This document shows positions 43,601 through 57,200 of a stretch of 64,000 nucleotides of DNA, piece by piece. How positions within the stretch are numbered: position 1 is the first letter of the stretch; every line of letters begins with the position of its first letter. The stretch comes from Carnegiea gigantea (Eukaryota > Streptophyta > Magnoliopsida > Caryophyllales > Cactaceae): the NCBI GenBank assembly GCA_029747015.1, contig JAKOGI010000082.1, positions 214,501 to 278,500 on the forward strand. The letters run 5' to 3'. Below the pieces are notes generated by a model. It saw only the letters and a list, made by a program, of their open reading frames with translations. It was not told where the DNA came from and made no database searches. The position numbers were made by a program, and so were the translations under genes.

Positions 43601-46600
43601 AGGAGGAGCTGCATCCTACAGCTTGTTCACCATCTACGACTGTGCTTGTTTACTCTCGTAGGAAGAAGCTCCGAAAGATTAATCTTGTCGTTTCTGAGTC
43701 GGGCTCTCCTATTATGCAGGAGGTGGGAGGGCCCTCTTCGTTTGAGGAAGCCCTACCTCAAGCCCACCCTTAAGGTTTAGATGGTGCTGCATTGCCCGAT
43801 TGTAGTGATTCAGGGATTGTTAGTGAAGGGTCAACGTGGGTCTTGGAAAGAATGGTCTTTTTTTGTAAGAAGATGGGGAGGAGGAGCTGCATCCTACAGC
43901 TTGCTCACCATCTACGACTGTGCTTGTTTACTCTCGTAGGAAGAAGCTCCGAAAGACTAATCTTGTCGTTTCTGAGTCGGGCTCTCCTATTATGCAGGAG
44001 GTGGGAGGGCCCTCTTCGTTTGAGGAAGCCCTACCTCAAGCCCACCCTCAAGGTTTAGATGGTGCTGCATTGCCCGGTTCTAGTGATTCAGGGATTGTTA
44101 GTGAAGGGTCAGCGTGGGTCTTGGAAAGAATGGTCTTTTTTTGTAAGAAGATGAATCTGGCCATTGAAGGTAGAGAAATGGAGTTGCTTTCTTTTCTTGC
44201 TTCGTTGGAAGCAAATAGAGTGAGAAGGGAACAGGCGGTTGAAGAGATTATGGGGGATGAAGTTGATAGGGATAGGCTGTTTTCGGATGGGGTCAGCCGT
44301 TAATTTGCTTTAATTTGCTTGCTTGGAATGTCAGGGGGCTCAATTGTCCAAATAAGCGGGGGGATGTTAAGTGGGTGTTGCGTACTTTTGCTTGCGATGT
44401 TGCTATTCTCCAAGAATCTAAGTTGGAGGTGGTTAGTCAGCCGTTAGCGATTAGTTTGTGGGGTCGTCGACCGATTCAGTGACTTTACTTACCTTCAGTG
44501 GGTCGCTCAGGAGGCATTATTGTCATTTGGGATCCTCAAGTCTTGGAGCTCGGTGATTCTGTAGGTTTAATTCTCTAGAGGACAACTTTGAGTGGGGTGT
44601 AATCTGTTTATGGGCCTAATGACAACTATATGTGACAGGCTTTATTTGAGGAGTTGTTGTTTTTCATGTCTTCTTGGGACATTCCGTGGTGTTTGGGTGG
44701 GGATTTTAATGTCATTAGGTTTCCTTCAGAGATATCCACAGGTGGTCGTTCGTCTTGGGCAATGAGAGAGTTCTCTAGTTTTATTGATTCTTGCAATCTC
44801 GTTGACCCTCCTTTAGAAGGTGCTCGCTTTACTTGGTCCAGCCATAAGGAGGTTCCTGTGTTATCTCGCATCGATCGATTTCTCTTATCGGTTGAGTGGG
44901 AAGATCATTTCCGGGGGTTTCATCAAGTTACCCTTCCGAAGATTACTTCGGACCATTTTCCCATTCTTCTGAGGGTTGGGGAAGTCTCTAGAGGTAGACG
45001 TCCTTTCAAATTCGAGAATATGTGGCTTGAGGCGGATGGATTTGACGACCTTGTCAAATCTGTTTGGGATGAACTGAATGTTATTGATCCCTCGAGTTTT
45101 ATTTTGGCAAAGAAACTCAATTTTTTGAAGACCAAACTTAAACAGTGGAATATGAAAGTGTTTGGCCATTTAGAGTTTAAGATGGCTAGTTTGGCGGATT
45201 AAGTGAAGCTCTTAGATGAGAAGGAGCAGCAACAGTCTCTCTCTTGGGCGGATAGATTTGAGAGATTGGGAGTTAAAAAAGAACTCTCTATGGTGCGAAA
45301 ATCCATTGATATCTTTTGGCGCCAAAGAGCAAAGCAATAGTGGATTGAGGATGGTGATCGTAATACCAGATTTTTCCACCAGGTGGCAAATAGGAGGAGA
45401 AAGTTTAATGCTATTAACAAAATTCAAGTGGATGGCGAGTTTTATGTTGATGCTGCTTCCGCCAGAAATGCGATCGTCAACTTCTATGAGAATCTGTATC
45501 ATGAAGATCAACCGTCAAGGTTTTTTCTTGATGGAATCGCTTTTGCCTCTATTAGCCCTGACGATGCTAGCGATCTTGTTAAAGATTTTACTGAAGATAA
45601 AGTGTGGAATGCCATCTCTGAGTTAGGTAACAAGAAAGCTCCAGGGCCAGACGGGTTCAATATAGCTTTCTTTCAGCATTGTTGGTCTATTATCAAGGGG
45701 GAGATTATGGGATTTTTCGCTGGCTTTCATGATAAGGGTGTTTTTGAGAAAAGTTTAAATGCTACTTTTATCACCTTGATTCCCAAAGTGGCTAGTGCAG
45801 ATGATATTAAGTTAGGCCCATCAGTTTAGTAGGAAGTGTATATAAGATTCTTGCCAAAGTCCTCGCTTCAAGATTGAGGAGAGTGGTTGGAAAAGTTATA
45901 GGTCCCTCGCAGCATGCCTTTGTTCCTGGCCGTCAAATTTTGGATGCTGCCTTGGTTGCTAATGAGTGTATTGATTCTTATATTAGATCTGGGATTTCTG
46001 GTATCCTTTGTAAGCTTGACATTGAGAAGGCTTATGATCATGTCTCTTGGAGTTTCCTATTGGCTATTCTTGAGAAAATGGGCTTTCCAAACAAGTGGAG
46101 GAAATGGATCTCTTTTTGTATTTCCACTGTGCGCTTCTCTATCTTAGTTAATGATGAAGCATCTGGTTTTTTTCTCAAGCTCAAGAGGCCTAAGGTAAGG
46201 TGACCCGTTGTCGCCTTTATTATTCATTTTGGTTATGGAGACGCTCAATAGATTGGTGATTAAAGCAGGTGAGGAAGGTTTCTTGAACGGCTTTCATATT
46301 ACTAATCCTCATTCCGAGGGTTTGATGATATCCCATTTGCTCTTTGCCGACGATACCCTTGTTTTTTGCAAGCCGGACGAGAGTAATTTGAGCTACTTAA
46401 GGTGCATCCTTCTCCTGTTTGAAGCTATGTCGGCACTAAGGGTCAACCTCTCCAAAAGTGCACTCATTCCGGTTGGCGATGTGCCTAATGTTCATGTGTT
46501 GGCCCTTTTCTTGGGTGCGGAGTTGATCATCTGGATTCTTCATATCTTGGTCTTCCTTATAAGAGCATAGCAATTTGGGATCCAGTTATTGAGAGGTTTC

Positions 46601-49600
46601 ATAAGAGATTGGCAGGCTGGAAGTCAAAGCTTTTGTCCAGAGGGGGTAGATCGACTCTTTTGAGAAGCACTTTGTGTAGTCTGCCCATCTACTTCATGTC
46701 TTTATTCACCATCCCATTCCCAGCTAGCATTGCTAGTCGGCTAGAGAAAATCATGAGAGATTTTCTTTGGAATTCCAACGAAAATGGTAACGGCCTCCAC
46801 TGGGTCAACTGGAATGAGGTATGTCGTCCTAAACAGCAGGTAGGATTTGGCATAAGACCTCTTCGTGATATGAATGAAGCGTTGAAGACCAAATGGCTGT
46901 GGAGGTTTGTAATAGAGGATAGTGCTATGTGGAAAAATGTGGTCAAGGCAAAATATGGGATAGACGAGTTGGGTTGGTGGAGTAAAAAGAGTCCTTATCC
47001 TCACGGGGTTGGTTATTGAAAATCTATCTTAGCAGGTCTCGAGCGTTTCAAATCTTTAGTGCATTTTGAGGTGAGGGATGGATCAAGGGTTTTATCTTGG
47101 CACGATGTTTGGTGTGGGGATTGCCCTTTAAAAAATGTTTTTCCCGATCTTTTTAGGATGGCTCGTCTAAAGTATGCCACGGTTAAACAAGTTGTTTCTT
47201 GGAATGGTGACGTGAGCCATTGGGATTTGGCTTTTGTAAGGAGCCTTAATGATTGGGAAGAGGATAGTGTTTGTAACTTATTAGCCGTACTTACTGACAA
47301 AAAGGTTCTGTCCCAAGGTAATGATGAGATTGTGTGGCCACTTAACTTTAAGGGTTCCTTTACTCCAAGAGCTTTTGTTTCACACAATTTGAAGACTTGG
47401 ACGGTTGCGATTTTCCTGCCAAGTCTATTTGGAAGTCTAAAGCTCCCACAAAAGTATGCTTCTTTACTTGGGCAGCCACCTTAGGCAAGATTCCCACGGA
47501 CGACATGCTTAAGAGAAGAAATTTTAAAGGTCCAAGTAGATGCTCCATGTGTTTGGAGGAGGAAGAAACTGTGGATCATGTTCTGGTACATTGTCGGTGG
47601 GTTTCTTCACTTTGAGATTTATCTCTCTCGCTTATGGGGATTAGTTGGGTTCAACCTTCTAATGTGAGAGATGAGATGGTGGCTTAGAGGAGAAGGATGA
47701 AGAAGAGCTGGGTCCTTGGAGTTTGGAACGTGATTCCTTTGGCTATTTGGTGGGCTACTTGGAAAGAGAGGAATCGCCATATTTTCGAGGACAAAATCTT
47801 GTCGTTTCAAGATTTCAAGCTCTATTTTTTGAGGTTGTTGTATAGTTGGAGTGTGGGGCTTTGTGGTGACAACCAGGTAAATTTTTTGGCTTTTATCGAT
47901 TGTATAATGGATGAGAGCTTAAGGGCATAATGTTTTTGTAGTGCCCCTTTTGTATATGGGTGACACCCCCTTGGTGTCCTTTTAATACACATCTTTGATT
48001 ACTTACCCCCCAAAAAAAAAAATCTCATCCTTGCCTTGGGACAAAACCTCTTTGCCACCAAGTACGTCTAACAAATTACAAATATTGTCCTCTTCCCAAT
48101 CATTAAGACTCATCACAAAAGTCAAATTCCAATGGCTAATGTTACCATTCCAAGAAACTACTTGTACCGTGGCATAGTTCAAACAAGACATCCTAAAAAG
48201 ATCGGGAAAAAGAGTCTTTAAAGGTCGATCCCCACACCAAACATCATGCCTATATAACACCCTTGAGCCATCTTTCACCTCAAAATGCCCTAAAGATTTG
48301 AAACGCTAAAGATCTGCTAAGATAGATTTCCAAGATCCACCACCATAAGAATAAGAACTCTTCTTACTCCGCCAACCCAACTCGTCGATCCTACATTTTG
48401 CCTTGATCACATTTTTCTACAAAGCATCATCCTCCTTGGCAAACGTCCAACCATTTGGTCTTCAAAGCTTCGTTTATAACACGAAGAGGTCTTATGCCAA
48501 GTCCTTCCTTTTGTTTAGGACGACATACTTCGTTCCAATTGACCCAATGAAGGCCATTACCATTATCATTGGAATTCCAAAGAAAATCTCTCATGATTTT
48601 CTCTAACCGATTAGCAATGTTAGCTGGGATGGTGAATAAAGACATGAAGTAGACAGGCGGACTACACAAAGTGCTTTGCAAAAGGGTCAATCTACCCCCT
48701 TTAGACAAAAGCTTAGACTTCTAGCCTGCCAATCTCCTATGGAACCTCTCAACAACTGGTCCCAGACAACTATGCTCATGTAAGGAGCACCAAGAGGAAG
48801 ACCAAGGTAAGAAGAAGAAAGATAATCAACTCCACACCCGAAGAAACGGGCTAAACCATGAACATTAGGCACCTTGCCCACGGGAATGAGTGCACTTTTA
48901 GATAGGTTGACCCTTAGTCCAGACATAGCTTCAAAAAGCAGAAGGATGCACCTTAAATAATCCAAATTACAGTCATCCGCCTTACCAAAAACAAGGGTAT
49001 CGTCGGCAAAAAGCAAATGGGATATCAACAAACCCTCGAAATGAGGGTTGCTAATATGAAAGTCATTCAAGAAACCCTCCTCAATTGCTTTAATCACCAA
49101 CTTACTAAGAGTTTCCATAACCAAAACGAACAACAAAGGCGACAAAGGGTTACCTTGCCTTAGACCTCTTGAATTTAAGAAAAAACCAGATGCTTCACCA
49201 TTCACCAAGATAGAGAAGCGCACAGTGGAAATACAAAAAGAGATCCAATTCCTCCACTTGTTCGAAAAGCCCATTTTTTCAAGAATATCCAAAAAGAAAC
49301 TCCAACAGACATGATCATAAGTCTTCTCAATGTCATGATCATAAGTCTTCTTGATGTCAAGCTTACACAGGATACCCGAAATTCCAGATCTGATATCAGA
49401 ATCAATGCACTCATTAGCAATCCAAGCAGCATCCAAAATTTGACGGCCAGGAATAAAAGCATGATGCAAGGGACCCACAACTTTTCCAACAACTTTCCTC
49501 AATCTTGAAGCAAGGACTTTGGCAAGAATCTTATATACACTCCCTACCAAACTAATGGGCCTAAAAAACTCAATATCACCTACGGCAGCCACTTTGGGAA

Positions 49601-52600
49601 TCAAACAAATAAAAGTAGCATTTAAACTTTTCTCAACAACACCTTTTTTATGAAAGTCAGAAAAAAAATCCCATAATCTCCCCCTTGATAGTAGTCCAAC
49701 AATGCCAGACAAAGGCTATATTGAAATCGTCTGGCCCTGGAGATTTCTTGCCCAACCCAGCGATGGCATTTCAAGCTTCATCTTTAGTAAAATCTTTTTC
49801 AAGATCCCTAATACCATCAAGACTAGAGGCAAAACGATACCATCAAGAAAAATCCTTGATGGTTGATCTTCATGATACAGATTTTCATAGAGGTGAACAA
49901 TTGCATTATTGACCAAGGTAGCATCAACATAAAGCTCGCCATCCACTTTAATTTTGTGGATAGCATTAAACTTTCTTCTCCTATTTGTCACCTAGTGGAA
50001 AATTTTGGCATTGCGATCACCATCCACAATCCACTGTTGCTTTGCTCTTTGGCGCCAGTCAATGGATCTATGCACCAAAGAGAATTCTTTTTTAACTTCC
50101 AATCTTTCAATTCTAGTCGCCCACAAGAGAGACTATTGCTTCTCCTTCTCATCTAAGAACTTCACTTTTTCCACCAAACTAGCCATCTTAGACTCTAAAT
50201 GGCCAAACACATCCCGGTTCCACTATTTAAGGTTGGTTTTCAAAAAGTTCAGTTTCTCTGCCAAAATTAAACTCGAGGGGCCAGTAACATCCAATTCATC
50301 CCAAAAAGATTTGACAAGATCACTAAACCCATCTACCTCAAGCCACATATTCTCGAATTTAAAAAGACGTCTACCTTTAGAGACTTCCCCAACCCAAAAA
50401 AGACTGGGAAAATGGTCCGAAGTAATTTTCGGAAGTGTAACTTGATGAACCCCCTGGAACTGATCTTCCCGCTTAGCCAAGAATAGAAATCGATCAATGC
50501 GAGATAACACAGGAACCTTTTCCTCATAGCTGGTTCCTCATGGATGGACCACGTAAAGCATGCAACTTCCAAAGGAGGATCAATGAGATTGCAAGAATCA
50601 ACAAAACTAGAAAACTCTCTCATTCCCAAGATGACTATCAACCTCCAACTTGGATTCTTGGAGAATGGCAACATCGCAAGCAAAAGTACGCTAATACCCA
50701 CTTAACATCCCCTCACTTATTTAGACAATTGAGCCCCTGGAATTCCAAGCAAGAACATTAACTATTGGCCCCATCCGAAAACAAACTATCCCCTGCAACT
50801 AACTGATCACCTTTCATTCTATTTGCTTCTTGCGAGGCAAGAAAACAGAACAACTCCATTTCTCCACCTTCAATGGCCAAACCCATCTTGTAAAAAAAGA
50901 TCATTCTTTCCAAGACCCACGCAGAACCTTCACTAACATTCCCTGAATAAGTAGAACCAGGCAAAGCAGCACCATTTAAACCTTGGGTTTGAGCTTGATG
51001 CAAAGCTTCCTCAAACAAAGAAGGCCCTCCAGCTACTGCATATTAGGAGAACCGGAGCCAACATCAACGATGAGTTTAGTCTTTCCAAGCTTCCTCCTAC
51101 GAGAGTAAACTAGCACACACGTAGGTGGTGAGTGAGGTGCACTCCTCCTGCACCACATTCAGAGGTGATTCTGGGATCCTTGAGGCCAACGGAGTGGGAG
51201 CTACACTCGCAATTAGAGGGATAGTTCTCTAAAAGATCTCTCAACACTTAGAATTGATTAACACAGGGAGAAGAAGCACCCAAAAACTCCTTAGATCCAC
51301 TCTTCTTGCAAGGAGACACTGACACATCATTAACATTGTCTTTGAATGAGACCTTCTGCTTCAACACATTACCACTGCCATTTTGTTCTTCGCCAATCAC
51401 AGCTGCAAAAACATCCCATGAACCACAATCCCTACATTTCCACCACATCATATGTGAGTCAGGGGAGCCACCCAAATGACCTCGAACAACATTAGCAAAG
51501 ACCTATCCCCGCTCACCGGAAACCTCGAGGGAATAAAAGCATTCCTTGGTGGAGGAGATGGCTTCTTATGACCCTCAATCAAAGTCTCCTTAAGAATCCT
51601 TATCCCCCTAAACCAGCCCTCTGCCTTAGCACCCTCAGGAAAGATCACTATCCTAGCCTGCCCATCATTACCCAAAAGAGAGAGGACAATGAATCTACCT
51701 TTGCTATTCTTTCTCAGTTGAAGCAATAGACACCTATGACCACCCCTAAAAGTTTTCAACCACAATGGTTCTCCCTTTTAAAAACATAAGCGAACCATTT
51801 GAACGGCAACCCATCGAAACTCCTGGAAACTCAACCGGATGAAAAACCTTTTCCTTCCACTGGATTGGGCAACTTTAAAGGAAAAAGGCCTCCAACAACC
51901 CTAGTCACTTTCAGGAACTTCCCTTCCACTCTTGCAGAGGCATACACGACGCGGAGATGGGGCAATGCAAAGTGGCAGGAGGAAGAAAAACCACAAATGA
52001 AACCAAGCAAAGAAGGGTGTAAATGAGCTGACCGCGGAACCCACGAATAAATACCAACACTGCCCGGAGAAGGAGAAAACAAGAAGAAACACACAAAAAA
52101 CCACTCACCCAAGACCGGCCGGAGATAACAGCACCACATGAGAGAAAACGACTGTTTTTGACCCTAAAAAAGTGACTTGGAGACATTCCGGCGAGACTAA
52201 GATGACCGAAAAATTCGCCAGCGACTGGAAAACCGCCACAAAACTCGCCAACGATGACAGAAGTAAGTTGCTGGCAAACCCAGATCCGAGACCGAAAAAC
52301 ACCTTATCCCTCCACCAGCGCACAGATCTGAAGAAACAACAAAGGGAGACTCAAAAAAGCCAAAGGATGACCGGCAAAGGGGAGGGCCGGCGGCTCCCGG
52401 AGACCCAAAGTCCAGTAGACCTCAGGTGGACCTCCGGTGACCACTCCAGGCACCCTGAACTTCACCAGCCACCTAGAACAAGCACCTGGAGAGAGAGGGG
52501 GGGGGGAATCGTGCTAGTTGCCGAAGAGAGAGGGCCACCTCCATGCATATATTTTTCTTTGAATAATCGCGAGTCAACATGTCCGTGCTGTCTCATATCC

Positions 52601-54234
52601 GTGTCTCACCCCCATGTCCATGATTCTTAGTATAGCACTGTATAATTTTTTTTTTAAAAGAATCTCCAGACCATGCTGTTGACAGCAGATTTGACTCTAT
52701 ACTATTCCATCTTAAAAAGCAGCTACTTTGCAACATAGGAAATTGCAATTTTGCCAAGAGGAATGATGATATCAGAATGTGCCACCGACTATTAGAAAGC
52801 TGGCTGTGACGTAACGGCAATCTCTGGGTTACGGAATCACAAACAAGTTGTCCGGTTGGGATATCCATCACTATGATGGGACAACGAGCTGCTATTTAGT
52901 CATTATTCCTAATCAGCGATGTAGGTCTCATTTCTTTGTTATCACAAATGCAGTAGTAAAGCAGATTGAGAAGTTGCGCAAAACTTTCCAGGGGAATGCA
53001 GACAGCAAAAGAGTATCAGTTGCCTGGGCCAGAGCATCTACCTAAATCTCTGCTAGTGGAATTTGCTGCTTGGGAAACACGGTGCAGTCCATTGCAAAGA
53101 TTAAAGAGCAAATGTTGTTAAATGTATGCATCTTACCTGAAGAGTAGATATTCATTCGCAGATAATAGATACCTGACGAGCCAGACTGGCCTATACAAAC
53201 GCCGTTCAAAGCCAAAGGAAAAAATTTAACATGTAGTCCATGATCAACAGAATAAGAAATATAGTTTAGAGCTGCTCGCCAGACTGGCAAATAGAAGTCA
53301 GGGTGCTAAGACATTTGAAGCAAGCTATGTATGAAAGAGTATTTGTCCGTGGTGTCGCTCCCTTCCTTGCAGATATAGCAAACATGTTACAGACTGCAAA
53401 AACAAGAAGTGAAGTGCATACTCATGCCATTTTCCACCAGACGGACGAAGGATATGACCAATTACCACTTTTGTAGCATAGATATTCAGCTAAGGGTAAG
53501 TAGTGTTTCTCAATAGGAGTTAATATTCAGAGTTGTAGCAGAATTATCTTTCCTTGGCTATCTATTCAAAAAAGGAACGAGATATGAGAGGCTTGTTTGC
53601 CATAGCAGTTGTGATTTGGTAGTCAATGAATATGAGAATCTTCCAACAGAGCGCAAAGGGGTCATATAAATACATGTTAGGGTAAGGTATATAGGAGGAA
53701 GGAGACTTTTTCCATTATTATCTCCAATAATACCCTGCTCAGGCCACGCTCACATTTGGGGCGGTGGTAGTGGATTCACCTATTATGGCATGAACAAAAC
53801 TTATTTAGCAAAACTCAAATTTTAGAAATTCTTAAAAAGAAGCCTTATGTATTGCATCACAATATATATCACCCGCATACTGGCACTCCAGTTATTATAG
53901 TTCAGCATAAAGGTTTTCCGGTCAATATTGATCTGTTGACCCTAGCAAACAACCACATGGAACAAGTTCTACAGATCCTACTCCACAAAAAATGCAATAC
54001 CAATTGAGTAAGAATCATACCCAGCTAAAATAAGCCGCTTGTCTTCCCTCTGCAAAATGTCACTGATGATGTCGAAAAGGCCTTCATTTGCTAGATCTCT
54101 ACAAGTATCTCAGAACGATAAAAGGTACAGATCAGAGAATCCTAACAATAACAATGAAAACAAGAAAAAGGCACCCCCCCCTTCCCCCAAAAAAATACAC
54201 AAGAAGTTATAAGAAATAGCAGGAGTGAAGTGAC

Positions 54235-54265
<31 letters not shown>

Positions 54266-57200
54266 CCAGAGTAGGCTAAAGAAACACCTAAACTGCCAGA
54301 ATGAGATACAAAGAACTTTTGTTGACATACCTAAAGAGTTGATGCTGCTGAACTGTCTGAAGACTTTTGCTTAAAGTGCAGAATTCGAGCAAAAAGTGTA
54401 CCTATAACAATCAAGCAACCAAAGTGCCAATTATGTGAAGGGCAATGTTGCTTCCACCGAGCAGCTGGCTAGAAATCTAGCTCATCGGAATGACAATTAT
54501 TGCAGTTATAACGTAGAATGTAAAACTTAGAGCAACCATCAGGCATTTGCAATTATACAAATCATTACTCTATGAATGATAATTTCAAAAGAAAAAGAAA
54601 GAAATTAAAATGTAGTATATCCTTATGTCCATTCATATTCCCTCAAATTCTTCTATCATAACAGTTAAAAGGGCTCCCCAAATTTCCATTACATACTGAT
54701 ACCAAAGAGTTGACCTAAGGAGTCCTGTGCTGTCAGGAGTTTCTGCATCACACATTTTGAAGCCTTAAATGGCCTGGATTATCCGGCGAAATCTATTCAG
54801 AAATCTCATCTCCCACAAAATCTTGCTTCTTTGCTAGGCCGACCACAAAGGAAGAGATTTGTATGGAGGACAAGCTTAAAAGAAGTTTCAGCGGTCCAAG
54901 TCAGTGCTCTTTGTTTTGAGGAAGAGTATGTGGATCATCTCCTTGTGCACTGTCAGTGGGTTTCTTCATCTTGGCATTTATCTCTCTCCTTGATGGGGAT
55001 TAGTTAGGTCCAACCATCTATTATGAAAGATGCGTTGTTGCCTTGGAGAAGGATGAAGAAGAGTCAGGTTCATGGAGTTTAGAAAGTGGTTCCTTTAGCT
55101 ATTTGGTAAGCCACTTGGAAGGAGAGAAATCGTTGAATTTTTAAAAACAAAGCTATGTCCTTGCCAAGATTTCAAGCTCCACAATTTGAGAATGTCGTAC
55201 AGTTGGAGTTGGAGGTGTCCCCCTTTTTTCCATTTTCAACGAGAATGTGGCTTGATGGTGAAACAAATTTGAGTCTTTGGGAATTCATAGATTGTATTAT
55301 GGATGAAAGCTTGAAGGTATAATATTTCTGTATATGCCCCCTTTGTATATCGGTGACATCCCCTAAGTGTCTTATCAGTTTATTAGTCATTTAAAGAAAC
55401 AACACAATAGAGTTGACAGACAGTTGGCTCTCATTGAAAATCTTCCAAATTTGTTGAGCACCACCACAATCCAAGGGGAGCATTACACACCCAAAAATAC
55501 TAAAAACAACATAATAACATTCATGCCAAGCAAATGACATTGGAATCTTGGTTTGTTTATCCCAATATAGGACACTAGTGCTTTCTTCATCATTTTCCCC
55601 CAAAGAACCCTTCAATGGCACAAGAGGCGTACCCAGTAGATGCCACTGAAACCCAAGGACACCCTAGCAACTCAAGGCTACATCCCTTTATTAGGCTACT
55701 TCGTACTCCTTTTGTTTTTTGGGGGGGGGGGCTTAATCATTATTATTTGGCAGGAAAACCAAAAAAGGATGGTAGTTGCAGAGATTGAAATCCTAATTCA
55801 TATAACATGGATAAGGATTAAAATCTTCTAACTATGGTGTATGAGGATTTGTGCTCATCTTGATTTCATGCAACATAGGATGTAACTAGGTTTTTTTTCC
55901 CCCCCTACTAATCAAAAAGTATATTAAAGGGATACCAAAGAAATGTCGCCCATATACAAAAGGGGGACCATTAGAAAGATCATCATGCCCTCAGGTTTCA
56001 TGAACAATATTATTCAGAAAATACAAAAAAGTAAAGCATCACTCACAATTAATCATTTGACCCCCACTAAACAAATTCTTAAAAAGGTCAGACTACCCCT
56101 TGACAAGACATAGTTTTGCCCTCAAAAAATCCGCTGACCTCTATCCTTTGATGTAGTCCACCAGATAACCTAGATAATTAGTATGTCATTTTGATGCTTG
56201 TTCTTCAGCCTCTTTTTTCTAAAGGAAAAACAATGTATATTTAAATAACAGAAGCAGACAAAGCATCCTACGAGAATCTACTCACATCCCAAAACGTGTC
56301 ATCGACAAACTTGCCCATTTCACATGGAAAAACAAATATCCTCCTCGCACCAAAAATCAAAGCCTTGAACCACTTCTGTTAATCTGTCCAAGAGAGATCT
56401 CTTCACCATTGAAGAATGGTCGGTTCCCCTCCCCCCAAAATAAAAACCCAAAAAGATGGCATAAGGAAAAACCCTCATGGCCTTCTGTTTAACTTTTCCC
56501 TCAAAGACCTTCCAAGTGAACATATATTATCTACCAGACTAACCACACGGGAGAAGCCGAAGCAGGAATTAAAAGCTGACCCCCAAAGAGCTGTGACTAC
56601 CAAATGAGGTACCAATAAATAGTTTATCATTCTAGCAATGAAGCAACTAGTCAACAGATTGTACGTCCCTTTTCCACATGGAGCACTCAAAATCACACCC
56701 AAAGGATTCCATCAGACCATATGTTTTGCATGAGACGGTCTCACCTGAGAATTTGCATTAACACAGACTTTCCCTTCCAAAAACTATCACATGCCAAAAT
56801 TAAAAATTATCACATGCCGAAATTTCCCTTGGTTTGCTTCTCATACTCTGTCTTTCAGCTTTATAAATTACTAATAATATAACACATTTCTCCTATATTC
56901 GACAAATAAGTGAAATTTATGCAAGTATCATGTACCCAAGGATTCAAAATGCGGTTTCGGTCGCGATTTCGGTTTCGGTAACGGTACGGCAAAATCGCTC
57001 TAAAACGGCAATCGCGTTCCATATCGCGGCATGAAAACGCGGATCGCCCAACTCCAAAACCTTTCCAATGCGGCCGTTTCGTCGCGGTTCGGCCACATTT
57101 TGAATCTATGCATGTACCAATATAGAAAATCAATTGTCATTCAAATCACAATGTTGATTTAATAGGGAGAATGTGAAAAACCTTAGGCAGATTAATTAAC

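Larger units (their letters stand above)
43087..48020 (+). mobile_element. LINE C, main piece (L1-type)
   Basis: Continues the LINE cut by the gypsy element and ends in the family tail CTTACCCCCCAAAAAAAAAA. The outer target duplication is the 19-bp AATCTCATCCTTGCCTTGG at 36278-36296 and 48021-48039, perfect. Removing the gypsy insertion gives a LINE of about 5.2 kb. It carries a 278-bp internal tandem duplication in ORF1 and many small lesions in ORF2. Confidence 0.93.
48021..52550 (-). mobile_element. LINE B, 5' piece (L1-type)
   Basis: Minus-strand remainder of LINE B, from the second copy of the 19-bp duplication to the 5' end near 52550. It includes the GC-rich leader (about 52030-52530), ORF1 and most of ORF2. 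Compared with LINE A about 350 bp of the endonuclease region is missing near 50635. The target duplication at 52551-52565 closes the element. Confidence 0.9.
33928..54020. other. Copy 2 intron 15, 20.1 kb, carrying nested retrotransposons
   Basis: Bounded by the donor of exon 15 (GTATGA) and the acceptor of exon 16. From left to right it holds LINE D (34167-35129), LINE B 3' piece, LINE C 5' piece, the gypsy element, the LINE C remainder and LINE B 5' piece, then about 1.4 kb of plain intron. Unoccupied intron is only about 3 kb, so transposons make up most of it. Confidence 0.9.

Noticed and set aside
53042..53290. A further PP4R3 exon in intron 15
   Set aside because: Its translation matches no part of the family and the exon 15 to exon 16 junction is already complete in phase.
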